A stretch of DNA of 49,344 nucleotides. Source: Prevotella sp. Its GTDB lineage: Bacteria; Bacteroidota; Bacteroidia; Bacteroidales; Bacteroidaceae. This document shows, in pieces, positions 33,295 through 41,721 of the stretch. The stretch's first letter is position 1, and every line of letters starts with the position of its first letter. The notes under the pieces are model-generated. The model had not been told where the DNA came from, made no database searches, and saw nothing but the letters and a program-made list of their open reading frames with translations. The stretch spans positions 1 through 49,344 of the forward strand of contig JALEVZ010000087.1 of NCBI GenBank assembly GCA_022788105.1, read 5' to 3'. Both the position numbers and the translations under genes were made by a program.

Positions 33295-33720
33295 ATGAAA
33301 ATACAGATCATAAACGGGCCAAACCTCAACCTGCTCGGCACACGCGAGCCTGGTATCTACGGCAGCAGCACCTTCGACAGCTACCTCGAAGAGCTGCGCG
33401 CGCAATATCCCGACATGCAGATAGACTACTACCAGAGCAACATAGAGGGCTGCCTCATAGACAAGATGCAGCAGACAGGATTCTCTTACGACGGCATAGT
33501 GCTCAACGCTGGAGCATATACCCACACCTCCGTGGCGCTGCAAGACTGCATACGGTCGCTGCGCTGCCCCGTCGTGGAGGTACACATCAGCAACGTACAC
33601 AAGCGTGAGGAGTTTCGTCACAAGTCCATGATATCGTGCGCGTGCCTCGGCGTGATAGCCGGCTTCGGACTCGACAGCTACCGTCTGGCTATAGAGGCGC
33701 TGACAAGACACAAGCAGTAG
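33295..33720 (+). CDS. aroQ: type II 3-dehydroquinate dehydratase
   Basis: 141-aa enzyme of the shikimate pathway (3-dehydroquinate to 3-dehydroshikimate). Family motifs: IQIINGPNLNLLGTREPGIY with the catalytic Tyr, YYQSNIEGCLIDKMQQ, VLNAGAYTHTSVALQDCI and VEVHISNVHKREEFRHKSMI with the catalytic His. Normal length; forms dodecamers in known cases. Own promoter at 33223. The methyltransferase gene follows within 30 bp and is probably co-transcribed. Confidence 0.96.
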   Translation: MKIQIINGPNLNLLGTREPGIYGSSTFDSYLEELRAQYPDMQIDYYQSNIEGCLIDKMQQTGFSYDGIVLNAGAYTHTSVALQDCIRSLRCPVVEVHISNVHKREEFRHKSMISCACLGVIAGFGLDSYRLAIEALTRHKQ

Positions 33721-33749
33721 GAGCAGGAGTGAACGTGAAAAGACTACTT

Positions 33750-34424
33750 ATGGCAACAACCAACCCACAACACACCACACCGACAACGAGTGGTGACGAC
33801 GCACTCGACCGCTACATACTCGACCACACCGACCCCGAGGGCGACTACCTCTACCGCCTCTACCGCGCCACAAACATACACACCCTGCACGGACGCATGG
33901 CAAGCGGACACCTACAGGGGCGCCTGCTGAAGATGCTGGTGCAGATGGTGCGCCCGAAAAACATACTCGAAGTGGGCACGTTCAGCGGCTACAGCGCCAT
34001 CTGCATGGCAGAAGGCCTGGAAGAGGGTGGCACCGTGTGGACCTACGAGATAAACGACGAGCAGGAAGACTTCACCCGTCCGTGGATAGAAGCATCGCCC
34101 GTGGCAGACAAGATAAAGTTTTTTATCGGCGACGCCAACGTCGAAGCGCCCAAGCTCGGCGTGGTGTTTGACATGGCATTCATCGACGGCGACAAGCGCA
34201 CATACCTACAGACCTACGAGAATGTGCTGCCGCTGATGCGACAAGGAGGATTCATCCTCGCCGACAACACGCTGTGGGACGGACATGTGGTAGACGCCGC
34301 TTACGACCACGACCACCAGACGAGGGGCATAAAAGAGTTCAACGACTTCGTAGCCACCGACCCTCGCGTAGAACGGGTCATCGTGCCGCTGCGCGATGGA
34401 CTGACTATTATAAGGAAGTTGTAG
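33750..34424 (+). CDS. SAM-dependent O-methyltransferase (class I, COMT-like)
   Basis: 224-aa Rossmann-fold methyltransferase similar to bacterial caffeoyl-CoA/catechol O-methyltransferases (YrrM-like). SAM-binding motif NILEVGTFSGYSAICMAEG, acidic loop EINDEQEDFTRPWIE, metal-site stretch VFDMAFIDGDKRTYLQTYEN and ILADNTLWDGHVVD. The ATG at 33750 is used; a GTG at 33735 behind AGGAG (33725-33729) would add five residues and is a real alternative. Substrate unknown; position after aroQ is not informative. Confidence 0.9.
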   Translation: MATTNPQHTTPTTSGDDALDRYILDHTDPEGDYLYRLYRATNIHTLHGRMASGHLQGRLLKMLVQMVRPKNILEVGTFSGYSAICMAEGLEEGGTVWTYEINDEQEDFTRPWIEASPVADKIKFFIGDANVEAPKLGVVFDMAFIDGDKRTYLQTYENVLPLMRQGGFILADNTLWDGHVVDAAYDHDHQTRGIKEFNDFVATDPRVERVIVPLRDGLTIIRKL

Positions 34425-34456
34425 GCGGCTTCAGAAAGAAGTTTTATTCTCTTAAT

Positions 34457-34498
34457 AATTTAAGTTTCGCATGCCTCTGGCATGCTGAAACTTAAATT
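34457..34498. repeat. 42-bp near-perfect palindrome at a convergent junction
   Basis: AATTTAAGTTTC and GAAACTTAAATT enclose GCATGCC-TCT-GGCATGC, interrupted only by one T. The stem is about 19 bp with a 3-base loop. No T-run adjoins, so it may be a cruciform or RNA stability hairpin rather than a terminator. Confidence 0.8.
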
Positions 34499-34530
34499 AA
34501 CAAGAAGATTATAACTCCCCGACCAAAACA

Positions 34531-34573
34531 AAAGACCTGACAGTTAGCGTCATACTAACCGTCAGGTCTTTTT
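34531..34573. terminator. bidirectional terminator between O-methyltransferase and esterase genes
   Basis: AAAGACCTGACAGTTAG (34531-34547) pairs with CTAACCGTCAGGTCTTT (34555-34571) with one mismatch; A-run upstream, T-run downstream. Confidence 0.87.
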
Positions 34574-34608
34574 ATATTATATTATTTCAAACTTCTTACA
34601 CACCCTCT

Positions 34609-35463
34609 CTACTTCTTCTTTGCCGTTGGTGCAGGAAGCGCGAAGGTGCCGTTCTTGCGGAAATACTTCTCAAAAAACAGTATGTGGTAGTCTATTGAGT
34701 TTGCCCAATAGGCGCCAGTGTGACCGCCAGGACGTGTGGTGAAGTCGTGGTCGATGCCCAGTCCGAGCAGCCTCTTGTGCAAATCCTTGTTCACTTCGAG
34801 GAAGAAGTCAGCCTCACCACAGTCAATCGTTATCCACAAGTCACCGTTTTTGATGCGCTTGAGCTGCCCCATGACGCTGTGTTCGTCCCATGACTGCTTG
34901 TTGGAAGCCATCTCTCCGAGCACGTCGGGGATGTTCCAATTGAGCGGGAACGGGCGTATATCAACACCTCCACTCATGCTACCGCAAGCGCCGAAGAGGT
35001 CGGTATGGCGCATGGCGAGGAAGAGTGCGCCGTGTCCACCCATGCTAAGACCGGTGATGGCACGACCTTGACGTGACGCCACAGTGCGGTAGTGGGCGTC
35101 GATATAGGGCACGAGCACCTTCGTATAGAAGCTCTCATACTGGAAGTCTTTAAGCACTGGGCTGTCAAAATACCATGAATTGAGCGCCGCCATCGACACG
35201 AATATCAGCCCCTTCTCGTCTGCTATCTGCGGCAGGCATGGCTTTATGTCCAGCCACGAGCGCTCGTTGCCGTAGGCTCCGTGCAACAGATAGACCACGG
35301 GGAAGCGCATGTCTTTGTTTGCTTTGGTCTGAGTGGGTGTCACAACCACCACTGCAATGTCGCGGTTCATTACTTCGCTGTGAAGCTTCAGGGTGTCCAC
35401 ATTGCCCGCAAAGGCCATGCAGGCAGACAGAAGAAGCAATGATAACATCTTTAATCGGTTCAT
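34609..35463 (-). CDS. exported alpha/beta-hydrolase esterase (esterase D family)
   Basis: 284-aa exported esterase. Signal MNRLKMLSLLLLSACMAFAG (type I after AFA, or lipobox LLSAC). The hydrolase core has YLLHGAYGNERSWLD (oxyanion region), the nucleophile elbow ITGLSMGGHGALFLAM, IDCGEADFFLEVNKDL and a catalytic His in TRPGGHTGAYWANSI. The family includes acetyl-xylan and feruloyl esterases and S-formylglutathione hydrolase; with a signal peptide and a GH92/aldose epimerase cluster next door, a carbohydrate-esterase role is most likely. Third gene of a minus-strand trio starting at 38856. Confidence 0.9.
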   Translation of the reverse strand: MNRLKMLSLLLLSACMAFAGNVDTLKLHSEVMNRDIAVVVVTPTQTKANKDMRFPVVYLLHGAYGNERSWLDIKPCLPQIADEKGLIFVSMAALNSWYFDSPVLKDFQYESFYTKVLVPYIDAHYRTVASRQGRAITGLSMGGHGALFLAMRHTDLFGACGSMSGGVDIRPFPLNWNIPDVLGEMASNKQSWDEHSVMGQLKRIKNGDLWITIDCGEADFFLEVNKDLHKRLLGLGIDHDFTTRPGGHTGAYWANSIDYHILFFEKYFRKNGTFALPAPTAKKK

Positions 35464-35538
35464 GTCTTATGTTTTTTAGATTGATATTTTCGTGTCATCA
35501 GGCAGAGCAGACCTTTCAACCAGGCACTCCTCGCCCCA

Positions 35539-36648
35539 CTACCTACACCCCACTCTATACATAGTCACCTCATGGTAGGTGTCGCCGGGTCGCAGGACGG
35601 TGGTGGGGAAGTTGGGGTGGTTGGGCGAATCGGGGTGATGCTGCGTCTCGAAGCAGGCGCCCCACGACGCGGAGTAGGGGTGTCCGTGTCGCGTGTTGGC
35701 CCTGATGTTCAACGTTTTGGCAGTGTAGAAGCACAGGCCGGGCTGCGTTGTAAACGTCTTTAGCTCTCGTCCGCTGGCGGGGTCGTACAGTTCTGCGACG
35801 AGCACAGGCTTGCGTCCGCTCCTGCCTGCTACACAATAGCTGTTGTCAAAGCCGTTGGGCAGGCGGTCCATGCGGTCGCCAATCCTTGTCCATCGGCGCA
35901 GATCGAGCGGCGTGCCCTTCACCTTCGCAATCTCTCCGGTTGGAATCAGGTCGCCATCAGTCACTACATAGTCTTTCGCGAAGATGCGCACATAGTGTCC
36001 GAGCACACTCTCCTTTGCGCCAGAGAGGTTGAAATAGCTGTGGTTGGAGAGGTTTACGACGGTCGGACGGTCTGTTGTGGCAGTATATTCGATGCGCAAC
36101 TCGTTGTCGTCGGTCAGCGTGTAGTCCACCCTCACGTCCAGATTGCCCGGAAAGCCTTCCTCCATGTCTGGCGAACGGCGTGTCAGCGTCAGCGTGGCGG
36201 AGCTGTGGTCTGCCGCTGTCGAGGCGTTCCACACGTGAGTGTAGAAGTTTCTCCGTCCACCGTGTATGCTGTGGCGGCCGTTTGAGTTCTTCGCCAACAC
36301 ATACTCCTTACCGTCGAGTGTGAACCTCGCGTTGCCTATGCGGTTGATATATCGCCCCACGATGCATCCGAAAGCGGGGTGTCCTTTCAGATAAGCGTCG
36401 AGGCTATTGAGTCCCAACACTATGTTGTCCATCCGCCCGTTGCGGTCGGGCGCCGTCAGCTCCACCACTATGCCGCCATAGTTTGTTATCTTCGCCACCA
36501 TGCCACGCGAGTTTGTCAGCGTGTACAGATACACCGTTTCGCCGTCTGCCGTGCCCCACTCCTGCTGCGTGACGGCAGGTGCGGCGCCCCATGCAGGCTG
36601 TGCAAGCGCCATGACCACGGCGCAGATGAATGTCAATACATATCTCAT
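35539..36648 (-). CDS. secreted aldose 1-epimerase
   Basis: 369-aa galactose-mutarotase-fold protein with a signal peptide (MRYVLTFICAVVMALAQPAWG). Typical motifs: NYGGIVVELTAPDRNG, GLNSLDAYLKGHPAFGCIVG, GRYINRIGNARFTLDG, the His in NLSNHSYFNLSG, DNSYCVAG and the C-terminal CFETQHHPDSPNHPNFP with the catalytic-type Glu. Interconverts alpha and beta anomers of free sugars, here outside the cytoplasm. It begins only 12 bp after the GH92 stop, so the two genes are surely one transcript, fitting processing of released mannose or another hexose. Confidence 0.95.
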   Translation of the reverse strand: MRYVLTFICAVVMALAQPAWGAAPAVTQQEWGTADGETVYLYTLTNSRGMVAKITNYGGIVVELTAPDRNGRMDNIVLGLNSLDAYLKGHPAFGCIVGRYINRIGNARFTLDGKEYVLAKNSNGRHSIHGGRRNFYTHVWNASTAADHSSATLTLTRRSPDMEEGFPGNLDVRVDYTLTDDNELRIEYTATTDRPTVVNLSNHSYFNLSGAKESVLGHYVRIFAKDYVVTDGDLIPTGEIAKVKGTPLDLRRWTRIGDRMDRLPNGFDNSYCVAGRSGRKPVLVAELYDPASGRELKTFTTQPGLCFYTAKTLNIRANTRHGHPYSASWGACFETQHHPDSPNHPNFPTTVLRPGDTYHEVTMYRVGCR

Positions 36649-36660
36649 AGCGCTGCGTGT

Positions 36661-38856
36661 TTACTGTCGTGTGGTGATGACCAGTTCCTTGCCACGCTTC
36701 AGGTCGTCGTGGCTTATGAAGTAGCCGTTGAGTGGTTTGCCGTCGTAGGATATGGTGTCGAGCTTGCGTCCCGTGCCCTTCTTGGTGACGGTAAACGTTG
36801 TGTCTCCCATCGTGAACTCCACCTTGTCAAACACCGGCACCGTGACGATGTATTCAGCATCGGCTGGTGAGAAGGAGTACAGGCCCATAGCGTTCATCAC
36901 ATACCACGCCGAGAGGCTGCCTTCGTCGTCCATTCCCGCGTAGGCGAGATGCTCTTTGCCCATGGCGTAGTAGTCGTTCATGATTTTGTCTATCTTCTCC
37001 TGCGCCTTTTCCGGCTTGCCGATGAAGTAGTAATAATAAGCTATTCCCTGCGACGGTTGGTTGCCCACGCAGTACTGTCCGAACCATCCGGTCATGTTGT
37101 CGGCCTCATATCCCTCAAACGGTGTGCTGAACAGGCGGTCGAGTTTGGCCTCAAACGCTCCCTTGTTAGGAAACAGCGACACCAGTCCCTGTGGGTCGTG
37201 CGGTGCGAAGAACGTTGCCATCCATCCGTTAGACTCGCGGTACATATATACATAATAAGGTATGCCTGGGTCGAAAGGCGTGACCCATGAGCCGTCGGCG
37301 AGGCGTCCGCGCATAAATCCTGTGGACTTGTCGAACAGGTTGCGGTAGTTTTTCGAGCGGTCCATCAGCACGTTGCAGCTCTCCGTGTCGCCCAGCGCAC
37401 GCGCCATCAGCGCCACAGAGTAGTCGCTATAGGCATATTCCGTGGTTTTCTGTACCGACGCCTTAGCCTCGTTTTCCTCCGTTTTGACCGTGGGGTTTGC
37501 CACCTTGTTTTCTGCTATCCATCCCCGCTGTCGATATTCGTCGCCATATTTTCGGCCGCCCTTGTGTCCATTACACCACGAGCGAGTGGCGTTGTTCAGC
37601 GCCAACTGGTAAGCCTTGTCCACATCAAAGTCGCGTATGCCGCGCAGGTAGCTGCCCGTTACAAACGACGTGCAGAAGTCGCCGTGGAAGCCACTGCTAA
37701 GAAATCCTGTCTTCTCGGCGCGCTGTATGTCGCTGCGTATGATGTTTGCCACGAGGTCAGGCTCAAGCATCTGCAAAATGACGAGCTTGTTGGCGTAGGT
37801 GTCCCAGTAGTTGTTGCTCGAATAGACGGTGGCGTGTTGGTCCACGTCTACGTCGCTGCGCAGGTTGGGGTTCTGCATGACGCGGTACAGTCCGCTATAG
37901 AACAGCTGCTTCTGTAGCTCCGTGCCACCACTCACGCGCACCTTCGACAACACCTCGTCCCATGTCTTGTCAGCATGGGCGCGCACCTGGTCAAAGCTCT
38001 TGCCCTCTATCTCCGTCTGCATGTTCAGCCGTGCCTTGTCGGTGCTGGTGTAGGAGAAGCCTATCTTCAGCTCCACGGTCTTGGCGCCATCGGCAAAGTC
38101 GATGACGGTGAACTGCTCACGGGCGTTGCTCACTGTGCGTGTTCCCGTCACACGTTGGTTGGCTACAGCATAGAAGAACATGCCGTTTTGCGAACCACAG
38201 AACGACGTGTCGTCAATCTGTCGGAAGGTCCACTGTGCATTGCCAGGGCGCACACTGTTGGTGCGCGAGAGGTTCATCACCACGTGCTTGTCCTTCGCCG
38301 ACTTGAACGTGTGGCGGTGGTAGGCGCTGCGACGGTCTACCGTCAGCTCCGACACCACCTTGTAACGGCTCAGGTACACCTTATAATATCCTGCCTGTGC
38401 CACCTCCGTCTTGTGGCTATAGGGCGACGCATAATTGTCGGGGTTGAAGCGTCCAGACACGGGAAGCGTAGGGAAGTGGCCCTGTCCCCAGTGTCCGTGG
38501 CTCGTGTGGAAGAAGCCGTAGATGGTCGGATCTTCGTATTGGTAGCCTGTGCCAGAGCCCCAGCATGTCACGGGCGACGCCTGCACCATGCCGTGTGGCA
38601 TCGCCGCGCCGGGATAGGTCTCGCCACCCCACGCCCTGGTCTTGCCGTGGGCGGGGCGCCGTCCCTGCTCTGTCAGCACGGTGCGGTATGTCGGGTTGTC
38701 GCTCATCTCGTAGCCGAGGTCTTTCTTGTCCCACAGCGTGGTGGTGCCGAAGAGCGGATTAACATACTTCGTGACGTCTCCTGCCCACGCCGACGACGGT
38801 GCCATCGTCAGCGCAAACGCTGCTGTTGCCAATGTCTTTAGCACGGTTTTTCTCAT
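36661..38856 (-). CDS. GH92 family alpha-mannosidase, secreted
   Basis: 731-aa secreted exo-alpha-mannosidase-type enzyme. Signal peptide cut near PSSAWA; N-terminal beta-sandwich domain (25-260: YVNPLFGTTTLWDKKD, YPGAAMPHGMVQASPVTCWG), then an alpha/alpha six-barrel catalytic domain with SSGFHGDFCTSFVTGSYL, NNYWDTYANKLVILQ and the GH92 C-terminal signature AGMDDEGSLSAWYVMNAMGL. GH92 enzymes are calcium-dependent inverting mannosidases acting on N-glycans or yeast mannan. No SusC/SusD pair is in view. A strong promoter lies at 38978-39009 and the downstream epimerase and esterase genes complete the unit. Confidence 0.93.
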   Translation of the reverse strand: MRKTVLKTLATAAFALTMAPSSAWAGDVTKYVNPLFGTTTLWDKKDLGYEMSDNPTYRTVLTEQGRRPAHGKTRAWGGETYPGAAMPHGMVQASPVTCWGSGTGYQYEDPTIYGFFHTSHGHWGQGHFPTLPVSGRFNPDNYASPYSHKTEVAQAGYYKVYLSRYKVVSELTVDRRSAYHRHTFKSAKDKHVVMNLSRTNSVRPGNAQWTFRQIDDTSFCGSQNGMFFYAVANQRVTGTRTVSNAREQFTVIDFADGAKTVELKIGFSYTSTDKARLNMQTEIEGKSFDQVRAHADKTWDEVLSKVRVSGGTELQKQLFYSGLYRVMQNPNLRSDVDVDQHATVYSSNNYWDTYANKLVILQMLEPDLVANIIRSDIQRAEKTGFLSSGFHGDFCTSFVTGSYLRGIRDFDVDKAYQLALNNATRSWCNGHKGGRKYGDEYRQRGWIAENKVANPTVKTEENEAKASVQKTTEYAYSDYSVALMARALGDTESCNVLMDRSKNYRNLFDKSTGFMRGRLADGSWVTPFDPGIPYYVYMYRESNGWMATFFAPHDPQGLVSLFPNKGAFEAKLDRLFSTPFEGYEADNMTGWFGQYCVGNQPSQGIAYYYYFIGKPEKAQEKIDKIMNDYYAMGKEHLAYAGMDDEGSLSAWYVMNAMGLYSFSPADAEYIVTVPVFDKVEFTMGDTTFTVTKKGTGRKLDTISYDGKPLNGYFISHDDLKRGKELVITTRQ

Positions 38857-38977
38857 GATTCTCTGTCTTTTCGTTTATAATAATAGTAATGTTTGTGTAT
38901 GGTTCAAGTCTGTTTGTGGGGCGTGGCAGTAGAGGTGGTGACGAAAGGTGAAATCAGACTGTCGTGTCCACCGCCTG

Positions 38978-39009
38978 CAAATTTACTTAAAGTTTTTGTA
39001 AAAAGCAAA
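38978..39009 (-). promoter_or_regulatory. promoter for the GH92-epimerase-esterase unit
   Basis: Minus strand: TTTG (39006-39009), a 20-bp spacer, TAAATTTG (38978-38985); full consensus. The leader is about 115 nt. Confidence 0.75.
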
Positions 39010-39159
39010 AGCCAAGCGCCTATTTCCGCACAAAAACAGCGGCTCACAACGCCCCTGTATGCCCCTTCGTCGCGTAAGCACCGACTAACTGTAAGCGTAG
39101 GTTTTCGGTCTTAAAATATGTCAAAAAGCAAACAATGAGCAAAAAAAGTTGACATTCTG

Positions 39160-39190
39160 TTGGTCGTATCATTTAAAATTTCTAATTTTG
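39160..39190 (+). promoter_or_regulatory. promoter for the lrp-like gene
   Basis: TTG (39160-39162), a 20-bp spacer, TAATTTTG (39183-39190). The leader is about 38 nt. Confidence 0.7.
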
Positions 39191-39234
39191 CTAAGACAAT
39201 ATAACCACAAAGAAAAACTTAAATTACTAAATTA

Positions 39235-39699
39235 ATGGATAAGATCGACAATCTCGACAAGAAGATTCTCCGCATCCTTTCGCAAAACGCGCGCATACCG
39301 TTCAAAGACGTAGCGGCAGAGTGCGGAGTGTCACGTGCAGCCATTCACCAACGTGTGACACACCTCATGGAAGCAGGCATCATCACCGGCAGCGGCTTTG
39401 ACATCAACCCCAAGAGCCTCGGCTACACCACTTGCACATACGTAGGCCTCAACCTCGAGCGCGGCAGCATGTACAAAGACGTGGTACAGAGACTGCTCAC
39501 CATACCCGAAATAGTGGAGTGTCACTTCACTACGGGTCCCTACACCATGCTCGTGAAGCTCTACGCACAAGACAATGAGCAACTCATGGATCTGCTCAAC
39601 AACAAGATGCAGAGCATACCGGGAGTGGTGTCGACCGAGACACTCATCTCGCTGGAGCAGAGCATCAAGCGCGAGGTACCGGTCCACATCGAAGCGTAA
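39235..39699 (+). CDS. Lrp/AsnC family transcriptional regulator
   Basis: 154-aa DNA-binding regulator. N-terminal helix-turn-helix (residues 5-50: LDKKILRILSQNARIPFKDV, ECGVSRAAIHQRVTHLMEAG) and a C-terminal RAM/AsnC ligand domain (65-150: TCTYVGLNLERGSM, VECHFTTGPYTMLVKLYAQD). Such proteins sense amino acids and form dimers to hexadecamers. Neighbours include a dipeptidase fusion and a peptidase-like lipoprotein downstream and GH92 upstream; a link to peptide or amino-acid use is plausible but not shown. A hairpin with a T-run follows (39840-39928). Confidence 0.93.
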   Translation: MDKIDNLDKKILRILSQNARIPFKDVAAECGVSRAAIHQRVTHLMEAGIITGSGFDINPKSLGYTTCTYVGLNLERGSMYKDVVQRLLTIPEIVECHFTTGPYTMLVKLYAQDNEQLMDLLNNKMQSIPGVVSTETLISLEQSIKREVPVHIEA

Positions 39700-39839
39700 G
39701 ACACCGCACGCCGGCCAAGCCGTGAAGCATACCGCCGGTAGTGCACAGCGAACAGACCACATCATGGGTATAGCGCAACGCACGGGCCAACGCACTACGC
39801 CGCGGCCCGGCATCACAACACACGACAAACACCGCCCTT

Positions 39840-39928
39840 AGAGAAGTCATGACCAACGGTCCGACGCCGCCAACCACGCGGCACGCGGCACACACGACGT
39901 TGGCCATGACTTCTCTATGTCATTTTTT
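39840..39928 (+). terminator. long-stem terminator between lrp and the dipeptidase fusion
   Basis: AGAGAAGTCATG (39840-39851) and CATGACTTCTCT (39905-39916), extended inward by CCAACG/CGTTGG, form a stem of about 18 bp; ATGTCATTTTTT follows. The loop of about 40 bases is GC-rich and has its own short repeats (GCGGCAC twice). The remaining bases 39700-39839 show nothing recognisable. Confidence 0.7.
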
Positions 39929-39951
39929 CGAACCACTACAACATCGAAATC

Positions 39952-41718
39952 ATGCAGAACTTTGACATAGACCAACACCTCAAAGCCATATACGGCAGAC
40001 ACCCCGAAGCGGAAAAACGACCCGTCATAGGCATCACCGCCAACCACGAAGACATCGACGCCACACTGCGCGACAAGTACTACGAACAGGTGGTGAAAGC
40101 AGGAGGCATACCCGTCATCATCCCCCCCGTGGCAGACGCAGCCACCATTGCCGCCACACTCGACCGCCTCGACGGCATCGTGTTTAGCGGAGGAGCCGAC
40201 GTCAACCCCCTATGGACAGGCGAACAGCCGTCGCCACGCCTGCACAACATAAACCAGCGTCGCGACCTGCCGGAGCTGCTCATGGTGAGACTGGCGTACA
40301 ACCGCTGCGTGCCTATGCTCGGCATCTGTCGCGGACTGCAGGTCATCGTCACCGCACTCGGCGGCCGCGTGTGTCAAGATCTGCCCAAGACCGACGCCAT
40401 ACTGAAGCACTCACAAGACGCCGACCGCTCGGAGCCGACGCACACCGTGCTCTTCGACGACTACTCCATGCTCGCCTCCTACCACGAGACGACACGTCTG
40501 CTGGTCAACTCGTTCCACCATCAGGCAGTGGAAGAGGCGGGACCCCACCTCGTAGTGGCAGCACGTGCCCTCGACGGAGTGATAGAAGGCGTCGAGAGCA
40601 ACAACGAGCACAAGCCCATCATAGGCGTGCAGTGGCATCCTGAATGGCTCGGCGACGACGGCCTACCGGTGTTTCAGTGGCTCGTCAACGAAGCCGCCGT
40701 GTTCGTACAAGCCAAAGACATACACGCCTCCACCATCACCCTCGACTCCCACTGCGACACACCGATGTTCTTCCCGCAGGGCGTCGACTTCGGCACACGC
40801 GACCCGAAGCTGCTCGTCGACCTACACAAGATGGACGACGGACACCAAGACGCCGTCACCATGGTGGCATATCTCGAACAGCCCAAAGACGGCAAGACCT
40901 TCGCAGACATAGCACCCTTCCCCGTGAAGGGACCGAAAGAATATGCCGACCTCATATTCGACAAGATAGAAGACATAGTGTCACACCACGCCGACCACCT
41001 CGCTCTGGCACGCAACCCGCAAGAGCTGGAGGCCAACCGACGTGCCGGCAAGCACACCATCATGCTGGGAATAGAAAACGGACAGGCCTTTGACCACTCG
41101 CTCGACAACATAGACCACTTCGCAGCACGAGGCATTGTCTACACCACGCTGTGCCACAACGGCGACAACGACATCTGCGACTCGGCACGTGGCACACACA
41201 CATGGGGCGGACTCAGCCCCTTCGGACGCGACGTGGTGGCACGCATGAACAGCCTCGGAGTGATGGTAGACCTCAGCCATGCTGCCGAAAGCTCGTTCTA
41301 CGACGCGCTCGAGGCAAGCCGCACACCCATCGTCTGCTCACACTCCAGCTGCCGCGCGCTCTGCGACCACCCCCGCAACCTCACCGACGAACAGATGCGC
41401 CGACTCGCCGAAAAGGGTGGCGTCATGCAGGTGACAGCCTACAACGGATTTCTCAGCACTAAGGGCGACGCCGACATCTACACCCTCATGGACCACCTAC
41501 GCCACGCTGCCGACGTCATGGGCATAGACCATATCGGACTCGGCACCGACTTCGACGGCGACGGAGGCATACCCGGTCTCGCCGACAGCAGCGACATGTT
41601 GAACTTCACCCGCGAACTGTTGTTGCACGAATTCACTGAAGACGACATCCGCAAGATATGGGGTGGCAACTGGCTCAGAGTAATGAAGGAAGTGCAGGCT
41701 GCCGCGGATAAAAAGTAG
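39952..41718 (+). CDS. fusion: class I gamma-glutamyl hydrolase + M19 membrane-dipeptidase-like
   Basis: 588-aa protein of two enzymes. Residues 10-250 are a PuuD-type class I amidotransferase: KRPVIGITANHEDIDATLRD, nucleophile Cys126 in PMLGICRGLQVIV, and the His229/Glu231 pair in GVQWHPEWLGDDG. Residues 262-585 are a renal-dipeptidase-like M19 domain with metal ligands His267/Asp269 (DSHCDTPMFF), MLGIENGQAF, MVDLSHAAESSFYDAL, CSHSSCRALCDHPRNLTD and IGLGTDFDGDGG. No signal peptide, so cytoplasmic. PuuD-type enzymes cut gamma-glutamyl bonds and M19 enzymes cut dipeptides, so one polypeptide could take a gamma-glutamyl dipeptide or glutathione down to amino acids. That pairing is inference. 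Confidence 0.9.
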   Translation: MQNFDIDQHLKAIYGRHPEAEKRPVIGITANHEDIDATLRDKYYEQVVKAGGIPVIIPPVADAATIAATLDRLDGIVFSGGADVNPLWTGEQPSPRLHNINQRRDLPELLMVRLAYNRCVPMLGICRGLQVIVTALGGRVCQDLPKTDAILKHSQDADRSEPTHTVLFDDYSMLASYHETTRLLVNSFHHQAVEEAGPHLVVAARALDGVIEGVESNNEHKPIIGVQWHPEWLGDDGLPVFQWLVNEAAVFVQAKDIHASTITLDSHCDTPMFFPQGVDFGTRDPKLLVDLHKMDDGHQDAVTMVAYLEQPKDGKTFADIAPFPVKGPKEYADLIFDKIEDIVSHHADHLALARNPQELEANRRAGKHTIMLGIENGQAFDHSLDNIDHFAARGIVYTTLCHNGDNDICDSARGTHTWGGLSPFGRDVVARMNSLGVMVDLSHAAESSFYDALEASRTPIVCSHSSCRALCDHPRNLTDEQMRRLAEKGGVMQVTAYNGFLSTKGDADIYTLMDHLRHAADVMGIDHIGLGTDFDGDGGIPGLADSSDMLNFTRELLLHEFTEDDIRKIWGGNWLRVMKEVQAAADKK

Positions 41719-41721
41719 AAG

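Larger units (their letters stand above)
38857..39234. other. 378-bp divergent promoter region GH92 / lrp
   Basis: Two well-formed Bacteroidetes promoters (38978-39009 minus, 39160-39190 plus) flank about 150 bp (39010-39160) in which I see no gene or clear operator. Lrp-family regulators often control the divergent gene, so this gap is the obvious place for an Lrp site; that is inference. Confidence 0.6.

Noticed and set aside
39700..39840. Small RNA gene or ORF after lrp
   Set aside because: No promoter-like sequence and no coding bias; only the hairpin downstream is supported.
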